Below, piece by piece: positions 60,784-64,000 of a DNA stretch of 64,000 bases. Origin of the DNA: Thalassobacillus devorans. GTDB taxonomy: Bacteria > Bacillota > Bacilli > Bacillales > Halobacillaceae. The position numbers and the translations under genes were made by a program. The first letter of the stretch is position 1. Each line of letters starts with the position of its first letter. The stretch is taken from the NCBI RefSeq assembly GCF_011761345.1, contig NZ_JAASRY010000002.1:620001-684000 (forward strand), written 5' to 3'. The notes below the pieces were generated by a model. It saw nothing but the letters and a program-made list of their open reading frames with translations, ran no database searches and was not told the DNA's origin.

Positions 60784-61812
60784 ATGATTTCGATAAAAGA
60801 TTTATCAAAAGTCTTTCATACCAAAGACCAGGATGTCACTGCGGTGGATCATCTTGATCTTAATATTGAAGCCGGGGAAATTTACGGTGTTATCGGGTAC
60901 AGTGGAGCTGGAAAAAGCACGTTTATCCGTTTATTAAATCGTCTGGAAAATCCCACGGGTGGCTCGATAACGATAGATGGACAGGAAATAACGAGCTTGA
61001 GCAAAAATAAGCTGCGGCTTGCCCGTCAGGAAATCGGGATGATATTTCAGCATTTCAATCTACTTTGGTCCCGTACAGTCAGAGATAATATCGCTTTTCC
61101 CTTAGAGATAGCCGGTGTACCTAAGGAAAAAAGGCAAGCAAGGGTTATGGAATTGATTGAACTGGTAGGACTTAAAGGGAGAGAAAACGCATATCCTTCC
61201 CAATTAAGCGGCGGTCAAAAACAGCGTGTCGGTATCGCACGGGCGTTAGCGAACAACCCTAAGGTGCTTTTGTGTGATGAAGCAACTTCGGCACTTGATC
61301 CCGAGACGACTGATTCTATCCTGGATTTACTGGTGGATATCAATGAAAAATTAGGCTTAACGATCATTATGATTACCCACGAAATGCATGTAATTCGGAA
61401 AATTTGCCATCGCGTTGCGGTGATGGAAAATGGTAAGGTCGTGGAGGAGGGAGAGGTACTTAATGTCTTTCTTCACCCAGAGCAGGCAGTGACGAAGAAG
61501 TTCGTGGATCAAGTTATGGGGGATCCCGATCAGGAATACTCCTTAGCATTGATTCATGAGAGATACAGATCAGGAAAAGTGTTACGTCTTCATTTTGTAG
61601 GAGAAAGTACAAACCAGGCTTTAATCAGTGAGTTGTCCAGAAAGTTCAAGCTAGATCTTAATATTCTGCATGGAAAAATCACACAGACTCAAAAAGGGGC
61701 GTATGGCACTCTTTTTGTTCATGTAGAAGGTGACCATGATGAAATAGAAAAAGCGAAAACCTATATTAAACAAACCTCTGTAGAAGTGGAGGTGATCCCT
61801 AATGTTCAATGA
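60784..61812 (+). CDS. metN: Methionine ABC transporter ATP-binding protein
   Basis: A 342-residue ATPase that drives uptake of D- and L-methionine. Walker A GYSGAGKSTFIRLL, signature LSGGQKQRVGIARAL, Walker B VLLCDEATSALDPET and the switch His in IIMITHEMHVI; the C-terminal NIL/ACT-like domain (about 255-340) senses methionine in this family. GTAGGAGGCAGC precedes the ATG. The stop overlaps metI by 11 bases. Under the SAM riboswitch. Confidence 0.96.
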   Translation: MISIKDLSKVFHTKDQDVTAVDHLDLNIEAGEIYGVIGYSGAGKSTFIRLLNRLENPTGGSITIDGQEITSLSKNKLRLARQEIGMIFQHFNLLWSRTVRDNIAFPLEIAGVPKEKRQARVMELIELVGLKGRENAYPSQLSGGQKQRVGIARALANNPKVLLCDEATSALDPETTDSILDLLVDINEKLGLTIIMITHEMHVIRKICHRVAVMENGKVVEEGEVLNVFLHPEQAVTKKFVDQVMGDPDQEYSLALIHERYRSGKVLRLHFVGESTNQALISELSRKFKLDLNILHGKITQTQKGAYGTLFVHVEGDHDEIEKAKTYIKQTSVEVEVIPNVQ

Positions 61813-62470
61813 ATTATTTCCGAATGTAGACATTGAAGACATGGTTACAGCTACGTATGAAACATTATATATGACAGTGATATCTGTGGCAGGGACGCTT
61901 ATATTAGGTATCCTGTTAGGACTGGTATTGTATTTATCCCGTCCAGGAGGATTATGGGAAAATAACCTTCTGAATTGGGTGACAGCTGCATTCGTCAACA
62001 TTTTCCGGGCAATCCCCTTTATCATATTGATTTTATTGCTGTTTCCATTTACAGACTTTCTGATGGGTACGATACGAGGCCCAAAAGCTGCATTACCTGC
62101 TTTAATCATCGGAGCAGCCCCGTTTTATGGAAGGTTAGTTGAAATAGCCTTGAGAGAAGTGGATAAAGGGGTAATTGAAGCTGCAAAATCGATGGGTGCC
62201 AAGACCTCTACCATTATTTTAAAAGTACTTCTTAAAGAATCGATGCCTGCCCTGGTTTCTGGTCTCACGGTTACGGCAATTGCATTGATTGGTTATACAG
62301 CTGTTGCAGGTGTAATTGGAGCCGGAGGTTTGGGAGATTTCGCGTATTTCTATGGATTCCAGCGAAGTGACTTTGATGTTGTATTTGTATGTACCATATT
62401 GATTGTACTGATCGTCTTCCTCTTTCAATTTGTCGGAGACGCTGTGTCTCGTGCAATAGATAAACGATAA
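61802..62470 (+). CDS. metI: Methionine ABC transporter permease
   Basis: A 222-residue inner-membrane permease with about five membrane segments. The EAA coupling loop reads EAAKSMGAKTSTIILKVLLK. Start ATG 61802 overlaps metN by 11 bases. AGTGGAGGTGATCC precedes it. metQ follows after 80 bases. Confidence 0.95.
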   Translation: MFNELFPNVDIEDMVTATYETLYMTVISVAGTLILGILLGLVLYLSRPGGLWENNLLNWVTAAFVNIFRAIPFIILILLLFPFTDFLMGTIRGPKAALPALIIGAAPFYGRLVEIALREVDKGVIEAAKSMGAKTSTIILKVLLKESMPALVSGLTVTAIALIGYTAVAGVIGAGGLGDFAYFYGFQRSDFDVVFVCTILIVLIVFLFQFVGDAVSRAIDKR

Positions 62471-62550
62471 GGTGATGTTACATCCGGGAAAGCATTAGTC
62501 CTTTTCATTACAACTAAACTATAAAATTACAGAAAAAAGGAGAATGAAGC

Positions 62551-63387
62551 ATGAAAAAATGGTTGATTGGAATTTTAGCGGGATTATTAATAACGGTGCT
62601 AGCTGCGTGTGGTAGTTCGGACGATGGAACGCAGTCATCTTCTGAGACGAAAGAACTGACAGTTGGAGCGACTTCCGTACCTCATGCAGAAGTACTTCAA
62701 GAAGCAAAACCACTGTTAGAAGAAGAAGGAATCGAGTTACAGATTGAAGAGTATCAAGATTATGTACTACCTAATAAAGACTTAGCTGAAGGTCGCATTG
62801 ATGCAAACTACTTCCAGCACATCCCATACCTGGAAACGCAAATGGCTGATAATGATTACGATTTTGTCAACCTTGGCGGCATCCATATTGAGCCGATGGG
62901 CATTTATTCAAAAAATATTAAAAGTGTAGAGGAAGTACCAGAAGGCACTGATGTACTATTAAGTCGTTCTGTAGCAGACCATGGCCGGATTCTTTCTTTA
63001 TTAGAAAGAGAAGGCCTGATCAAACTTGATGAAAATGTAGAAAAAGTTGACGCCACCATCAAGGATATTGTAGAAAATCCGAAGAACCTTAAGTTCGATG
63101 ATGGTATCAATGCGGAACTATTGCCATCCAACTATGACAGGGAAGAAAATGCTCTGGTTGCCATCAATACAAATTATGCAATCGAGGCCGGATTAAACCC
63201 AAGCGAAGATGCACTAATCCTTGAAGGTTCGGAGTCCCCTTATGTAAACGTCATTGCTGCCAAAAGTGAAGATGAAGATTCAGAAGCCTTACAGAAGCTT
63301 GTAGAAGTATTGCATTCTGAAGAGATCCAAACATTTATGGAAGAAGAATATGATGGTGCTGTTGTGCCTGTAGATGATACGAAGTAA
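62551..63387 (+). CDS. metQ: Methionine-binding lipoprotein
   Basis: A 278-residue secreted lipoprotein with lipobox LAAC (Cys20) and an NlpA/MetQ binding fold: LTVGATSVPHAEVLQEAKPL, the NYFQHIPYLE segment and VALVAINTNYAIEAGLNPSE-like ALVAINTNYAIEAGLNPSED. Delivers methionine to MetNI. AAAAAGGAGAATGAAG precedes the ATG. Acidic composition, as for other exported proteins here. Confidence 0.95.
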   Translation: MKKWLIGILAGLLITVLAACGSSDDGTQSSSETKELTVGATSVPHAEVLQEAKPLLEEEGIELQIEEYQDYVLPNKDLAEGRIDANYFQHIPYLETQMADNDYDFVNLGGIHIEPMGIYSKNIKSVEEVPEGTDVLLSRSVADHGRILSLLEREGLIKLDENVEKVDATIKDIVENPKNLKFDDGINAELLPSNYDREENALVAINTNYAIEAGLNPSEDALILEGSESPYVNVIAAKSEDEDSEALQKLVEVLHSEEIQTFMEEEYDGAVVPVDDTK

Positions 63388-63539
63388 CATTTGGTCATAT
63401 AATGGTCGATAAAATGTGTGAAAGCTTAGTCATAAGAGTTTGTGGCGAGCCAAGGTTTTCTAACTGATTACCTCCCGGGATAATTTGATTGTTAATGCTC
63501 ATACTAGCATTAGTATCAATATCCTGGGAGGTTTTATAT

Positions 63540-63905
63540 ATGGAAGAAAATAAAATGACTTTTACAGAAGCATACCTGCAAGAATATAAACATGGAATCG
63601 GTACATTTACCGAAAAGATGCCGGAAATCGCTCACCATTTTAACGCTTTTACAGAAGCTTGTTTTGAAGCGGGCGAATTGACAGAGAAAGAAAAACAATT
63701 GATTGCACTCGGTATTAGTGTGGTAGCTCAAGATGAATATTGTATGATTTATCATACAAAAGGATGCATCGATCAAGGGGCAAGTGAAAAGGAAATAATG
63801 GAAGCTTGTGGAGTCTCAGCAGCCTTTGGTGGAGGTGCCGCAATGAGCCAGGCAGTCACTTTAGTGCAGGAAGCGTATCAAGAGTTGCAAAATTTGCAAC
63901 ATTAA
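63540..63905 (+). CDS. Carboxymuconolactone decarboxylase / AhpD-like protein
   Basis: A 121-residue all-helical protein of the AhpD-like family: [40 protein letters not shown] and [20 protein letters not shown]. The Cys-x3-His pattern (CMIYH) with a further Cys four residues later matches the redox-active site of this family, but here the CxxC spacing is not kept, so peroxidase activity is uncertain. ATG 63540 follows TGGGAGGTTTTAT. Stands alone after metQ. Confidence 0.82.
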   Translation: MEENKMTFTEAYLQEYKHGIGTFTEKMPEIAHHFNAFTEACFEAGELTEKEKQLIALGISVVAQDEYCMIYHTKGCIDQGASEKEIMEACGVSAAFGGGAAMSQAVTLVQEAYQELQNLQH

Positions 63906-64000
63906 GTATAATTCGAGGATATCGAAGAAACATGGAGTAATTTTGATGATAAATGAATGGTATCCTGTTAATTGTTGTATGAAAATACATTTCCTATACA

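Noticed and set aside
1-64000. CRISPR array, rRNA or tRNA genes, prophage
   Set aside because: No regularly spaced repeats, no rRNA-like segments, no cloverleaf with encoded CCA other than the tmRNA, and no phage structural genes were seen.

Overview
The window looks like a chromosomal segment from a moderately halophilic or halotolerant, spore-forming Bacillaceae (Halobacillus, Thalassobacillus, Virgibacillus or close kin). Reasons: Bacillus-type gene order (secG-est-rnr-smpB-ssrA; fadN-fadA-fadE-yusI-gcvH-yusF-yusE), spore proteins (SspL-like, CotF-like, YfhD-like), acidic proteins, compatible-solute uptake, Bacillus-type regulatory sites (FadR, CodY, CcpA, CsoR, SAM riboswitch) and a Bacillus megaterium-like gas vesicle cluster. 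The genus is an inference.

Layout. 1-4.0 kb: end of a uroporphyrinogen-III synthase gene, then sulfite reductase cysJI (+). 4.0-9.9 kb (-): a five-gene fruR-fruK-fruA-ptsH-ptsI run with a good sigma-A promoter and two 20-bp-spaced direct repeats, plus a small membrane protein. 10.1-16.1 kb (+): secG, carboxylesterase, RNase R, SmpB and tmRNA, with a GNAT acetyltransferase inserted on the - strand. The tmRNA gene is split in its T-loop by an approximately 270-nt group I intron, and a decayed LAGLIDADG homing endonuclease gene lies antisense just beyond it. 16.7-28.4 kb: CDF transporter, catalase remnant, murB, ilvD with CodY and cre sites, small spore and unknown genes, a DUF4212/sodium-solute symporter/CBS-DUF294/exonuclease operon, and a dispersed repeat. 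28.5-34.7 kb (-): gas vesicle operon gvpQ-A-R(O)-N-F-G-L-S-K-J-T-U with a candidate sigma-B promoter.

34.9-46.8 kb: Lin0512 and YfhD-like proteins, a VOC protein, a MurE-like ligase with an altered substrate motif, a betaine-type binding lipoprotein, a composite repeat, a secreted lipase-like hydrolase, a release-factor-like protein, an AbgT transporter, then a tight operon ABM monooxygenase / unknown helical protein / B12-binding protein with the CarH-type WX9EH motif / STAS (RsbR-like) protein. Next to it, on the - strand, is a HesB/IscA-like gene with an in-frame TGA at the position of the conserved Cys, followed by a well-placed SECIS-like hairpin: a candidate selenoprotein. 46.9-49.9 kb: copper resistance csoR-copA-copZ. 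50-59.4 kb: CotF-like coat genes, proline dehydrogenase, fatty-acid beta-oxidation genes under a FadR box, and the yusI-gcvH-yusF-yusE group. 59.5-64 kb: third repeat copy, thioredoxin-like protein, SAM-riboswitch-controlled metNIQ and an AhpD-like protein.

The strongest novel leads are the tmRNA intron with its nearby endonuclease relic, the HesB-like UGA gene, and the B12-binding/STAS operon, which looks like a cobalamin (possibly light) input to a stressosome-type switch. The sigma-B-like signal ahead of the gas vesicle genes makes a stress-to-buoyancy connection conceivable, but this is only inference.
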